Part shown: positions 1 through 6,866 of the stretch, one piece after another
How positions within the stretch are numbered: the stretch's first letter is position 1
How the letters are laid out: every line of letters begins with the position of its first letter
Source: GWF2-43-63 sp035390965
Lineage (GTDB): Bacteria > Bacteroidota > Bacteroidia > Bacteroidales > DTU049
Length of the DNA: 13,216 nucleotides
Assembly (NCBI GenBank): GCA_035390965.1
Contig: DAOPKE010000075.1
Span: 1-13,216, forward strand
Direction: 5' to 3'
Notes under the pieces: generated by a model
Told to the model about the DNA's origin: nothing
Database searches by the model: none
What the model saw: only the letters and a program-made list of their open reading frames with translations
Made by a program: the position numbers and the translations under genes

Positions 1-34
1 ACTGATTTTAAATTGCACATAAACATCTAATTTC

Positions 35-42
35 TATTTTTA
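35..42 (+). promoter_or_regulatory. Weak -7-like box before the T9SS protein gene
   Basis: TATTTTTA resembles the Bacteroidota -7 element TAnnTTTG except for the last base, and lies 13 bases before the ATG at 56. No -33 element is evident in the little upstream sequence present. A tentative call. Confidence 0.25.
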
Positions 43-55
43 CATAAAAAAGTAT

Positions 56-1603
56 ATGAAAAAGAGTTTTCTTTTCATAACAATGCTGTTTCCATTAATT
101 CTTCAGGCGCAAATTTTAGGCCCGGAGGCATTCAACAGCGACATACTCGTTCATGGGACATCAGCGGCAAACACTGTATGGTTTGCTCCTGAATACAATC
201 CACCGATAGCTTACATTTCAAGCGGCGGATGTCCGGGTGGTCGAATCGGCTATTCCGGATCATGGAATAGTTATTGGGGCAATTTTGTACGACTTCCACA
301 AATCAATGCATCCGGGCTCGATAGCATCAAACTGACATTCGACGTTTCTCACTCCTACTTTGCAGCTCACACCGATGATTGGTGCCGCTTTTATGTCTGG
401 GCCGACGGTGCATATAGAAAAATTGTTTCAGCAGTCAGAATTAATGGCAGCAATGTATTATATGATTCAGGTGCAAACGGCAAAGGTTTTAAATTCACTG
501 AAACACGCTCCTGCGCTGCCACCGAAATAGTCTTCGACCTGAGCACCATCATCGATAAAACGTCCATTCTGATTTTTCTCGAGCCCAGCTGCGGATACGA
601 CAACAGCAACACATTTTATGTTTATTTCGACAACATTTCAATCGTAAATGCAGGTACAACGACATTTTCGGTTAACTGCACTCCGGATACCGCATTTTGC
701 ATTGACCATCCGGCATGGATATTAAACGGATGCACTCCTACAGGAGGCATGTACAGCGGAAATGGAGTTTCAGGTGGTGTATTCAGTCCGGCTATGGCTG
801 GTGCAGGGACACACAGCATTAAATACAAAGCCAACGACGGAATGACCACCGACAGCTGCTATTTCAATATCACCGTAAATCCGGTTCCAGTGCTGAATAT
901 CACAGTTGCACCCAATGATACATTGTGTTATGGGATCCCGCTGACGCTGACTGCAAGCGGAGCTCAGACTATTCAATGGAGCAACGGCGTTCAGAACGGC
1001 ATTGCATTTATTCCTGATACGCAGCCATACATTGTGATCGGCACCGACGCAAACGGCTGCCAGAGCGATTCTGCAATAGATATTGTTGTAAATGCCTTAC
1101 CGTCTGTAACTTTAAATCTGCCCGATGACTCAGTCTGCGGCTATTCTATGCCGGTTTTTCCAACCTATCCCTTGTCAGGCGGACTGCCTGCAGGCGGCAT
1201 TTACAGCGGCAACGATGTTTCAGGTTCAAACCTGATCGGAGATGTTGTAATGGGTAATCACTACAGTGTGGTTAACTACACATTTACTAATAATCATGGT
1301 TGTTCAAACTCAGCAACCGATTCAATTTACCTGTACAATTGCGATACTGGCTTCCCGGAAATGCAGGATTTATCCGTTTGTATTTATCCGAATCCGGCTG
1401 CAGATGCTGTTTACATCATTCATAACAACAGTATCAACCATCTCGAAATTGTCAGCGTTGATGGAAAAATGGTCTGGTCAACTTTTGTGAATCCTGAAAG
1501 CAATACAACTACAGCTGATATTTCAGAACTGGAGAAAGGAAGCTATTTTTTGCGCTGGAGAAGCAAGGATGCAGCGGGCGCTATTTCTTTTGTGAAAGAA
1601 TAG
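56..1603 (+). CDS. Secreted protein with T9SS type A C-terminal sorting domain
   Basis: Exported cell-surface or secreted protein of unknown specific function. Residues 1-18 form a Sec signal peptide (MKK, a hydrophobic stretch, then LQAQ). Residues about 25-200 look like a beta-rich jelly-roll-type domain with aromatic and FDNISIVN-like strands. Residues about 205-430 hold cysteine-containing Ig/PKD-like segments, including two copies of a GG-M/I-YSGN-x-VSG motif (230-241 and 380-391) typical of Bacteroidota adhesin-like proteins. Residues about 440-515 match the type IX sorting domain: YPNP at 444-447, then VSVDGKMVW, then ELEKGSYFLRW and a short basic end. By family knowledge it would cross the outer membrane by T9SS and be anchored or released. 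It stands apart from the hyp genes downstream, and hypF has its own promoter box. The ATG at 56 is chosen because it directly precedes the signal peptide. Export is well supported; ligand or enzyme activity is not recognisable. Confidence 0.88.
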   Translation: MKKSFLFITMLFPLILQAQILGPEAFNSDILVHGTSAANTVWFAPEYNPPIAYISSGGCPGGRIGYSGSWNSYWGNFVRLPQINASGLDSIKLTFDVSHSYFAAHTDDWCRFYVWADGAYRKIVSAVRINGSNVLYDSGANGKGFKFTETRSCAATEIVFDLSTIIDKTSILIFLEPSCGYDNSNTFYVYFDNISIVNAGTTTFSVNCTPDTAFCIDHPAWILNGCTPTGGMYSGNGVSGGVFSPAMAGAGTHSIKYKANDGMTTDSCYFNITVNPVPVLNITVAPNDTLCYGIPLTLTASGAQTIQWSNGVQNGIAFIPDTQPYIVIGTDANGCQSDSAIDIVVNALPSVTLNLPDDSVCGYSMPVFPTYPLSGGLPAGGIYSGNDVSGSNLIGDVVMGNHYSVVNYTFTNNHGCSNSATDSIYLYNCDTGFPEMQDLSVCIYPNPAADAVYIIHNNSINHLEIVSVDGKMVWSTFVNPESNTTTADISELEKGSYFLRWRSKDAAGAISFVKE

Positions 1604-1628
1604 GAAACTGTTTCTTCTCTAATTTTAA

Positions 1629-1636
1629 TAACTTTG
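1629..1636 (+). promoter_or_regulatory. Bacteroidota -7 promoter box for hypF
   Basis: TAACTTTG fits the Bacteroidota consensus TAnnTTTG exactly and sits in the short gap after the T9SS gene. The ATG of hypF at 1647 is only 10 bases downstream, so the transcript leader would be a few bases at most. This also argues for the ATG at 1647 over the in-frame TTG at 1641. No good -33 TTTG was found at the usual spacing. Confidence 0.5.
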
Positions 1637-1646
1637 CAACTTGATT

Positions 1647-3899
1647 ATGTTGACAAAGTTGAATACCTATCTCATCCATATCAAAGGCCTTGTGCAAGGC
1701 GTCGGTTTCCGGCCCTTCATATTTCGTGTTGCATCAGATTTTAATTTGAACGGCGAAGTGGAAAACCGCAACGACGGCGTTTTTATTAAAATTAATTGTG
1801 ATGAGAAAACGCTGGAAGCTTTTGTGAGTGCAGTTCGCAATACCGCTCCCCCGGCCTCTTCCATCGAATCGATCGAAACAATACAAACCGAATTTATTGA
1901 TTTTTCTGATTTTCAGATTGTAAAAAGCAATACGGTTTCCAATCGTGTAACTGAGGTCAGTCCTGATATTGCGGTGTGTGATGATTGTCTGCGCGACATG
2001 AAAACACAACCAAACCGCATCGACTATCCTTTCATTAACTGCACCAACTGCGGGCCGCGCTTCACTATCATAAAAGATCTGCCCTACGATCGGGAGAAGA
2101 CTACGATGCGTGAATTCATCATGTGCGGCGACTGCCGTACAGAATACACCGATGTGCGCGACCGCCGCTTTCATGCTCAGCCCGTGGCTTGCTCGGTGTG
2201 CGGACCTGAATACACCTTGCATTACGAAGGCAAAACAATAAAAGGAATTTCAGAAATCCTGAATCAGTTGGGAAAACTTTTTCACGAAAAAAAAATAATA
2301 GCTATCAAAGGGATCGGCGGCTTCTTTCTGGCTTGTGATGCGCTCGACGAAGAAGCTGTACAGCGACTGCGAAATCTGAAAAACAGAGAAGGGAAACCTT
2401 TTGCTGTTATGTTTTCGTCGCTGCAAAAATTAAAGGAATATGCATACGTCGACGCAGTCGAAGAAAAATCACTGACATCGCTCAAACGCCCGATTGTACT
2501 GCTGAACAGCAAAAAGGAACTGGCTCCTTCGGTCTGTGTCGGATTCGGAACAGTAGGCGCGATGCTGCCTTACATGCCACTGCATTATTTGCTGTTTGAA
2601 AAAACAAAGCTTGAAGTGATTGTTCTCACCAGCGGCAATATCTCCGATGAACCGATCATTACTGATAACTCCGACGCGCTGAATATTCTGACCAAAGTGG
2701 CCGATGCTGTGGTGACCTACAACCGCGATATTTACAACCGCGCCGATGATTCAGTGGTGACCGTTGTCAATGACAAAGAGCGTATAAGTCGCCGCTCGCG
2801 CGGTTATGCGCCGACCCCCATCAACCTGAAACTCAATGTCGATGGCATTCTGGCCACCGGAGCCGAATTGGTAAACTGCTTTGCCATCGGCAAACACGAT
2901 CAGGCCATACTGAGCCAGCATATCGGTGATCTGAAAAATATGGAGACCTACGCATTTTACAGCGAAAGTCTTAAACGCTACAAACAGATTTTCCGCTTCG
3001 AGCCTCAGGTTGTGGTGAGCGATCTGCATCCCGACTACCTGTCGACCCGCTATGCAACAGAAAGCGGACTCGCGCATGTAAAAGTGCAGCATCATCACGC
3101 GCACATTGCATCATGCATGGCCGAACACGGACTGAATGAAACGGTAATCGGCATCAGCTTCGACGGTACTGGTTTGGGCGACGACGGCCATATCTGGGGC
3201 GGCGAGTTTTTGATTTGTGATTTAAATAAATATAAAAGATTCAGCCATTTCGGATATATTCCAATGCCAGGCGGAGACAAGGTTACAAAAGAACCGTGGC
3301 GCATGGCGGTCTCCTATCTGTATCACTTTTTTGGAAACGAATTTCATAATTTCAAACTGCCTTTTCTACGCCATATTGCACCTGTAACATTGGAAATGCT
3401 GTGTCAGGCCATCGATAAAAAAATCAACACACCCCTTACTTCAAGCTCCGGCCGTTTGTTTGATGCAGTTGCCGCACTGATCAATCTTTGTCCGGTGAGT
3501 CAATTCCATGCCGAAGCACCCATGCGGCTTGAGTCAGTCATTGATAAAAGCGTTGACGATTCATATCCATTTGCCATTAACGGAACAATGTGCTTTGAAC
3601 CTACATTCAGAGCCATTCTTCAGGACATGAAAAAGCAAACAGGTATTCCGGTCATTGCTGCAAAATTTCACAATATGATTGTAGCAGCCACAATCGAAAT
3701 GGCCTCAGCAATGAAAAAAGAATGCGATTCCAATAAAGTTGTTTTGTCCGGCGGGACATTTCAGAATAAATATCTGCTTGGAAAACTTGAGCACAAACTG
3801 GCTAAACAAGGATTTGAAGTCTTTACACATCAGCGCATCCCGACCAACGACGGTGGCATTGCGCTGGGGCAGCTGCTGATTGCAGCAGCGAGGCGCTAG
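1647..3899 (+). CDS. hypF: Carbamoyltransferase HypF, [NiFe]-hydrogenase maturation
   Basis: HypF uses carbamoyl phosphate and ATP to make carbamoyl-adenylate and transfers the carbamoyl group to the C-terminal Cys of HypE, the source of the cyanide ligands of [NiFe] hydrogenases. All family domains are present (numbered from the ATG at 1647, 750 aa, the usual length). The acylphosphatase domain is at 1-90, with VQGVGFRPF at 16-24. Two zinc-finger-like CxxC pairs follow: C111/C114 with C132/C135, and C160/C163 with C182/C185. A YrdC-like domain is at about 195-385, including KGIGGF. The Kae1/TobZ-like carbamoyltransferase domain is at about 400-750, with metal-binding HHHAH at 482-486, SFDGTGLGDDG near 504-514 and LSGGTFQN near 700-707. 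An in-frame TTG six bases upstream is the only alternative start. No lesions are visible. It heads the hyp cluster but is separated from hypC by a MITE-like element. Confidence 0.97.
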   Translation: MLTKLNTYLIHIKGLVQGVGFRPFIFRVASDFNLNGEVENRNDGVFIKINCDEKTLEAFVSAVRNTAPPASSIESIETIQTEFIDFSDFQIVKSNTVSNRVTEVSPDIAVCDDCLRDMKTQPNRIDYPFINCTNCGPRFTIIKDLPYDREKTTMREFIMCGDCRTEYTDVRDRRFHAQPVACSVCGPEYTLHYEGKTIKGISEILNQLGKLFHEKKIIAIKGIGGFFLACDALDEEAVQRLRNLKNREGKPFAVMFSSLQKLKEYAYVDAVEEKSLTSLKRPIVLLNSKKELAPSVCVGFGTVGAMLPYMPLHYLLFEKTKLEVIVLTSGNISDEPIITDNSDALNILTKVADAVVTYNRDIYNRADDSVVTVVNDKERISRRSRGYAPTPINLKLNVDGILATGAELVNCFAIGKHDQAILSQHIGDLKNMETYAFYSESLKRYKQIFRFEPQVVVSDLHPDYLSTRYATESGLAHVKVQHHHAHIASCMAEHGLNETVIGISFDGTGLGDDGHIWGGEFLICDLNKYKRFSHFGYIPMPGGDKVTKEPWRMAVSYLYHFFGNEFHNFKLPFLRHIAPVTLEMLCQAIDKKINTPLTSSSGRLFDAVAALINLCPVSQFHAEAPMRLESVIDKSVDDSYPFAINGTMCFEPTFRAILQDMKKQTGIPVIAAKFHNMIVAATIEMASAMKKECDSNKVVLSGGTFQNKYLLGKLEHKLAKQGFEVFTHQRIPTNDGGIALGQLLIAAARR

Positions 3900-3908
3900 G
3901 TAATAACC

Positions 3909-4127
3909 CGAGGATGTCTCAAATTTTCATTGGCGGAGCAAAAACAACATTCCATTCCCGCTGATGGCGGAATAAACTCCCGAAAGCGACGAAGGAGATG
4001 AAGGTCATGGAACCGTTGTTTTTGTTATTGTTACGACGGTTCCATGTCCGCCAGCCATGTGCTGAGCCTGACGAAGTATGGCGGACGGTGGAATGTCGTA
4101 ACAATTAGCCGTTTTGAGACATCCTCG
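3909..4127. mobile_element. MITE-like element with 15-bp terminal inverted repeats
   Basis: The ends are perfect inverted repeats: CGAGGATGTCTCAAA at 3909-3923 and its reverse complement at 4113-4127. There is no transposase inside, which suits a miniature, non-autonomous element moved in trans. The interior is highly structured. An 11-bp hairpin pairs 4006-4016 with 4036-4046 (19-base loop). An 11-base segment at 4027-4037 is also complementary to 4095-4105, so alternative folds are possible. No target-site duplication is obvious at the edges. The terminal sequence resembles insertion-sequence ends, but I cannot assign a family. It separates hypF from hypC and may have brought in or displaced regulatory sequence. 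Confidence 0.7.
4006..4046. repeat. 11-bp hairpin inside the MITE-like element
   Basis: CATGGAACCGT (4006-4016) and ACGGTTCCATG (4036-4046) are perfectly complementary around a 19-base loop. No T-run follows, so it is not a canonical intrinsic terminator on either strand. Confidence 0.75.
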
Positions 4128-4145
4128 TGGAAAACAATTTCTTAC

Positions 4146-4153
4146 TACCTTTG
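4146..4153 (+). promoter_or_regulatory. Bacteroidota -7 promoter box for hypC
   Basis: TACCTTTG matches TAnnTTTG exactly. It lies 19 bases outside the right end of the inverted-repeat element and 25 bases before the hypC ATG. It would let hypC and the downstream genes be transcribed independently of hypF. No -33 box at standard spacing was recognised. Confidence 0.5.
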
Positions 4154-4178
4154 TACCTTGAATTAAAATGAGATTGAT

Positions 4179-4424
4179 ATGTGTCTGAGCATTCCCTCCA
4201 AAGTGATTTCAATCAACGGTGATATGGCCATTGTTTCGGTCGGCGGCACCGAATATGAAGCTTCATTGCAGCTGTTGACCGATGTGAAAGTCGGCGATTA
4301 CATTTTACTGCACACCGGCTTTGCCATTCAGAAAATCAGCGAAGAAGAAGCAATTGAAACCCTCAAGGTTTTTGAGGAATTCGATGATCTCAACGAACAG
4401 ATCAAACCCGAACTGGATATCTGA
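4179..4424 (+). CDS. hypC: HypC/HybG/HupF-family hydrogenase maturation chaperone
   Basis: This small chaperone binds HypD and carries the Fe(CN)2CO unit to the precursor of the [NiFe]-hydrogenase large subunit. The 81-residue protein begins MCLSIPSKV: the invariant Cys2, exposed after Met removal, and the MCLxIP signature are intact. An OB-like beta barrel follows, with the family motif GDYILLHTGFAIQKISEEEA at about 40-60. The acidic helical tail is usual for the family. In many genomes hypC directly precedes hypD; here two RhuM-family frames (4454-5790) lie between them. The gene is intact and of normal length. Confidence 0.96.
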   Translation: MCLSIPSKVISINGDMAIVSVGGTEYEASLQLLTDVKVGDYILLHTGFAIQKISEEEAIETLKVFEEFDDLNEQIKPELDI

Positions 4425-4546
4425 TTTCACTGTCTTTTCTGACTCTGCCTGTTGTGAACAATGAGATTGTCATATTTCAACCTGATGAAAAGTCTTCCCG
4501 GCTTGAGGTGCGACTTGAGAATGAGACTGTGTGGCATACACAGACT

Positions 4547-4589
4547 CAGATGGTTGAGCTGTTTGAATCAACAAAGCAGAATATAAGTC
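4547..4589 (+). repeat. 43-bp perfect direct repeat, copy 1
   Basis: Identical to 5011-5053 at an offset of 464 bases, the same offset as between the two start codons. The flanking homologous sequence differs at many synonymous sites, so the perfect tract stands out as a possible gene-conversion patch. Confidence 0.85.
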
Positions 4590-4635
4590 AGCATATAAAC
4601 AATATTTTTAAAGAAGGTGAACTTTCTGAAAATTC

Positions 4636-4660
4636 AACTATCAAGGAATACTTGACAGTT
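4636..4660. repeat. Inverted repeat in RhuM segment 1
   Basis: Arms AACTATCAAG (4636-4645) and CTTGACAGTT (4651-4660) pair at 9 of 10 positions around the five-base loop GAATA. It falls on the codons for TIKEYLTV, homologous to the hairpin at 5099-5125. Confidence 0.6.
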
Positions 4661-4779
4661 CAAAATGAGGGATTGAGGAAAATAAACAGAACTCAGATTG
4701 CTGAACTGTTCATCAGAGATGTAAAAACCATCGGGAAACATATTAACAATGCTCTAAGTGAAGAGTTATGCGATTTTCA

Positions 4780-4804
4780 AGTTGTCGCAAAATTTGCGAC
4801 AACT
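4780..4804. repeat. 12-bp-arm perfect palindrome in RhuM segment 2
   Basis: Arms AGTTGTCGCAAA (4780-4791) and TTTGCGACAACT (4793-4804) are perfectly complementary around a single base. The palindrome falls on the codons for VVAKFATT, the same place in the RhuM domain as the other two hairpins. Confidence 0.8.
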
Positions 4805-4917
4805 GCATTTGGTAGCGAAAATACCTTCATGAAAGGTTTAAATTATGTCCTATTAAGAATTAGATGCCTTTTTGGATTTAACATTATGCCGCAATTTAAT
4901 AATACGTTAGTTATTAT

Positions 4918-5790
4918 ATGAACAATGAAATAATTCTATATCAGCCTGATGAAAAGTCATCCCGCCTCGAAGTAAGGATTGAGAATGAGACTGTATGGCT
5001 TACTCAGGCACAGATGGTTGAGCTGTTTGAATCAACAAAGCAGAATATAAGTCTTCACACAAACAACATCTTTAAAGATCATGAAATAGAGGAAGATTCA
5101 GTTGTCAAGTATTCCTTGACAACTGCTGCTGATGGAAAACGTTATAAAACAAAGTATTACAATTTAGATGTTATTATTTCAGTTGGTTATCGTGTCAAAT
5201 CACAGCGCGGAACCCAATTCCGCATCTGGGCAAACAAAGTGCTGAAGGACTATCTGCTGAAAGGTCATGCCATCAATCAGCGATTTGAAAGAATTGAAAA
5301 CGATATCCATTTTCTGAAAAACAAAACCGACGAATTCGACCTGCAGATCAGAACCAGCCTGCCCCCCAATGAAGGGATTTTCTTTGAAGGAAAAGTCTTT
5401 GATGCTTATGTTTTTGTAGCAGGACTCATTAAGTCGGCAAAAAAATCCATTGCTCTAATCGACAACTACGTGGATGAAAGCGTACTCACAATGCTCTCAA
5501 AACGCAAGTCCGGTGTAATATGCGACATTTTCACATCACACACAGGCAATCAACTTATGCTTGATGTTGAAAAGCACAATGCTCAGTATTCTGAAATCGC
5601 GCTGCATCAGTTTTCCATGTCGCACGATCGTTTTCTGATTCTCGACAACAGCATTGTGTACCATATCGGTGCATCCTTAAAGGATCTTGGAAAGAAATGG
5701 TTTGCGTTTTCAAAAATCGGAATCGATGCAAACGAAATGCTGCAAAAGCTCCGAAAAGACTCAAAAAAAGTAAGTAAAAACAAAAAATGA
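4918..5790 (+). CDS. RhuM-family protein with C-terminal PLD-like domain
   Basis: A RhuM-type putative DNA-binding protein; the biochemical role of the family is not established. Residues 1-115 are the RhuM N-terminal region: ENETVWLTQAQM with the helix-turn-helix-like ELFESTKQNISLHTNNIF (about 35-53), TTAADGKRYKTKYYNLDVIISVGYRVKS (about 68-95), and GTQFRIWANKVLKDYLL. Residues about 118-145 look like a helical linker. Residues about 150-267 form a second domain ending in HDRFLILD (236-243), an HxRx4D variant of the phospholipase D HKD motif, then GASLKDLGKKWFAFSKI. The tail is lysine-rich. With only one HKD-like motif it would need to dimerise to form a PLD-type site, and catalytic activity is uncertain. 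The stop overlaps the hypD ATG (ATGA), implying translational coupling. This family is often found with mobile or defence genes, so its place inside a hyp cluster is odd. Confidence 0.82.
   Translation: MNNEIILYQPDEKSSRLEVRIENETVWLTQAQMVELFESTKQNISLHTNNIFKDHEIEEDSVVKYSLTTAADGKRYKTKYYNLDVIISVGYRVKSQRGTQFRIWANKVLKDYLLKGHAINQRFERIENDIHFLKNKTDEFDLQIRTSLPPNEGIFFEGKVFDAYVFVAGLIKSAKKSIALIDNYVDESVLTMLSKRKSGVICDIFTSHTGNQLMLDVEKHNAQYSEIALHQFSMSHDRFLILDNSIVYHIGASLKDLGKKWFAFSKIGIDANEMLQKLRKDSKKVSKNKK
5011..5053 (+). repeat. 43-bp perfect direct repeat, copy 2
   Basis: Second copy of the tract at 4547-4589, encoding the helix-turn-helix-like region of the RhuM-family gene. Confidence 0.85.
5099..5125. 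repeat. 11-bp-arm perfect inverted repeat in the RhuM gene
   Basis: Arms CAGTTGTCAAG (5099-5109) and CTTGACAACTG (5115-5125) are perfectly complementary around the loop TATTC. It lies on the codons for SVVKYSLTT, exactly homologous in position (offset 464) to the hairpin at 4636-4660. Confidence 0.8.
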
Positions 5791-6866
5791 AATACATCGA
5801 CGAATACCGCGACAAGGAACTGGTGGACAAACTGGTGCATCAGATCAGGACCATCAGTAAAAAAGACATTGTGCTGATGGAGGTCTGCGGCGGCCACACA
5901 TGGGCCATTCAGAAATTCGGCATCCCTTCGCTGATGCCCGCAAATGTACGTCTGATCTCAGGTCCCGGCTGTCCGGTCTGTGTTACCGACCGTCGCTTTC
6001 TTGATCATGCCATCGCGCTGAGCCGCATTCCGGATGTCATTATCACCACCTACGGTGATCTGATCCGAGTTCCCGGCTCCACATCATCTCTTGCAGGTGA
6101 AAAAAGCAAAGGCGCTGATGTCCGCATCGTTTATTCTGTTTTGGATGCACTGAAAATTGCCAAAGAAAATCCTACAAAAAAAGTGGTCTTCCTGGGTGTC
6201 GGTTTCGAAACAACAACGCCTCCAAGCGCGGCCGGACTCATCAATGCAAAAAAAGAAAACCTGAAAAATTTCTTTTTGCTGAGTTCGCATAAAATCATGC
6301 CGCCCGCTATGGGAGCGCTGATTGACGAAGGTGTTGCCATCAATGGTTACATCGCTCCCGGCCATGTAAGCGTAATCACCGGAACAAAAATATTCGAAGC
6401 GCTTCCATCCAAATACCACGTGGGCTGCGTCGTTTGCGGCTTCGAGCCGGTCGATATTCTGCAGACCATTTACATGCTGATCAAACAGCACGAGGAGAAT
6501 GATTACAAAGTCGAAATTCAGTACCGCCGCGCCGTTACACCCGAAGGCAATGTGAAAGCACAGGAAGCCATGCAGGAAGTTTTTTCGCTGCGTGATGAAT
6601 GGTGGCGCGGCCTCGGAACCCTTGCCAACAGTGGCCTCGGCGTGAATGAAAAATATGCGGAATTCGATGCAGAGCGCATGATTTCAGTAGAAGTTGAGCC
6701 AACGCGCGAAGACAAAGGCTGCATCTGCGGCGAAATTCTCAAAGGCCTCAAAAAACCGAACGACTGCAAACTGTTCGGAACGGCCTGTACAACATCAAAC
6801 CCGGTAGGTGCCTGCATGGTTTCGCACGAAGGCGCCTGCAATGCTTACTTCAGATTCAACAAATAA
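5787..6866 (+). CDS. hypD: HypD, [NiFe]-hydrogenase Fe(CN)2CO assembly scaffold
   Basis: HypD is a [4Fe-4S] protein that, with HypC, assembles the Fe(CN)2CO moiety using cyanide delivered by HypE. The 359-residue protein is full length. Conserved motifs are all visible: CGGHTWA at 34-40, GPGCPVCVT at 59-67 with the redox/iron-binding pair C62/C65, GVGFETTTP at 137-145, PGHVSVITG at 191-199 and CGFEPVDI at 217-224. The C-terminal Cys-rich domain has C312, C314, C327, C334, C343 and C351, holding the Fe-S cluster. The start overlaps the stop of the RhuM-family gene by four bases, and the stop shares one base with the hypE start (TAATG), so hypD and hypE are tightly coupled. No damage is seen. 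Confidence 0.97.
   Translation: MKYIDEYRDKELVDKLVHQIRTISKKDIVLMEVCGGHTWAIQKFGIPSLMPANVRLISGPGCPVCVTDRRFLDHAIALSRIPDVIITTYGDLIRVPGSTSSLAGEKSKGADVRIVYSVLDALKIAKENPTKKVVFLGVGFETTTPPSAAGLINAKKENLKNFFLLSSHKIMPPAMGALIDEGVAINGYIAPGHVSVITGTKIFEALPSKYHVGCVVCGFEPVDILQTIYMLIKQHEENDYKVEIQYRRAVTPEGNVKAQEAMQEVFSLRDEWWRGLGTLANSGLGVNEKYAEFDAERMISVEVEPTREDKGCICGEILKGLKKPNDCKLFGTACTTSNPVGACMVSHEGACNAYFRFNK

Larger units (their letters stand above)
3900..4178. other. Gene-free spacer between hypF and hypC
   Basis: This 279-base gap has no credible gene. It is mostly filled by an inverted-repeat element (3909-4127) with internal hairpins, followed by the hypC promoter region. A 61-codon reverse open frame inside it has no recognisable product and is explained by the palindromic structure. 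Confidence 0.7.
4454..4921 (+). pseudogene. Chimeric RhuM-family remnant (two fused N-terminal segments)
   Basis: A 155-codon frame with a GTG start, 29 bases after hypC. Residues 1-78 are a RhuM-type N-terminus close to that of the next gene (EKSSRLEVR, ENETVW, MVELFESTKQNIS), ending in a KEYLTVQNEG segment. At about residue 79 the homology jumps back: TQIAELFIRDVKTIGKHINN, then VVAKFATTA, are again the beginning of a RhuM domain but from a different subfamily member. After about residue 120 similarity is lost, and the frame ends in unrelated sequence. The conserved core after this point (YYNLDVIISVGYRVKS in the neighbour) is missing. I read it as a recombination product of two RhuM genes, probably non-functional. 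The frame is nevertheless open and its stop overlaps the next ATG by four bases, so a short DNA-binding protein is possible. Confidence 0.62.

Noticed and set aside
1734..2222. 162-codon reverse frame opposite hypF
   Set aside because: Fully inside hypF with no independent start signal or domain.
3919..4104. 61-codon reverse frame inside the inverted-repeat element
   Set aside because: No recognisable domain; it spans internal hairpins and is best explained as chance within palindromic sequence.
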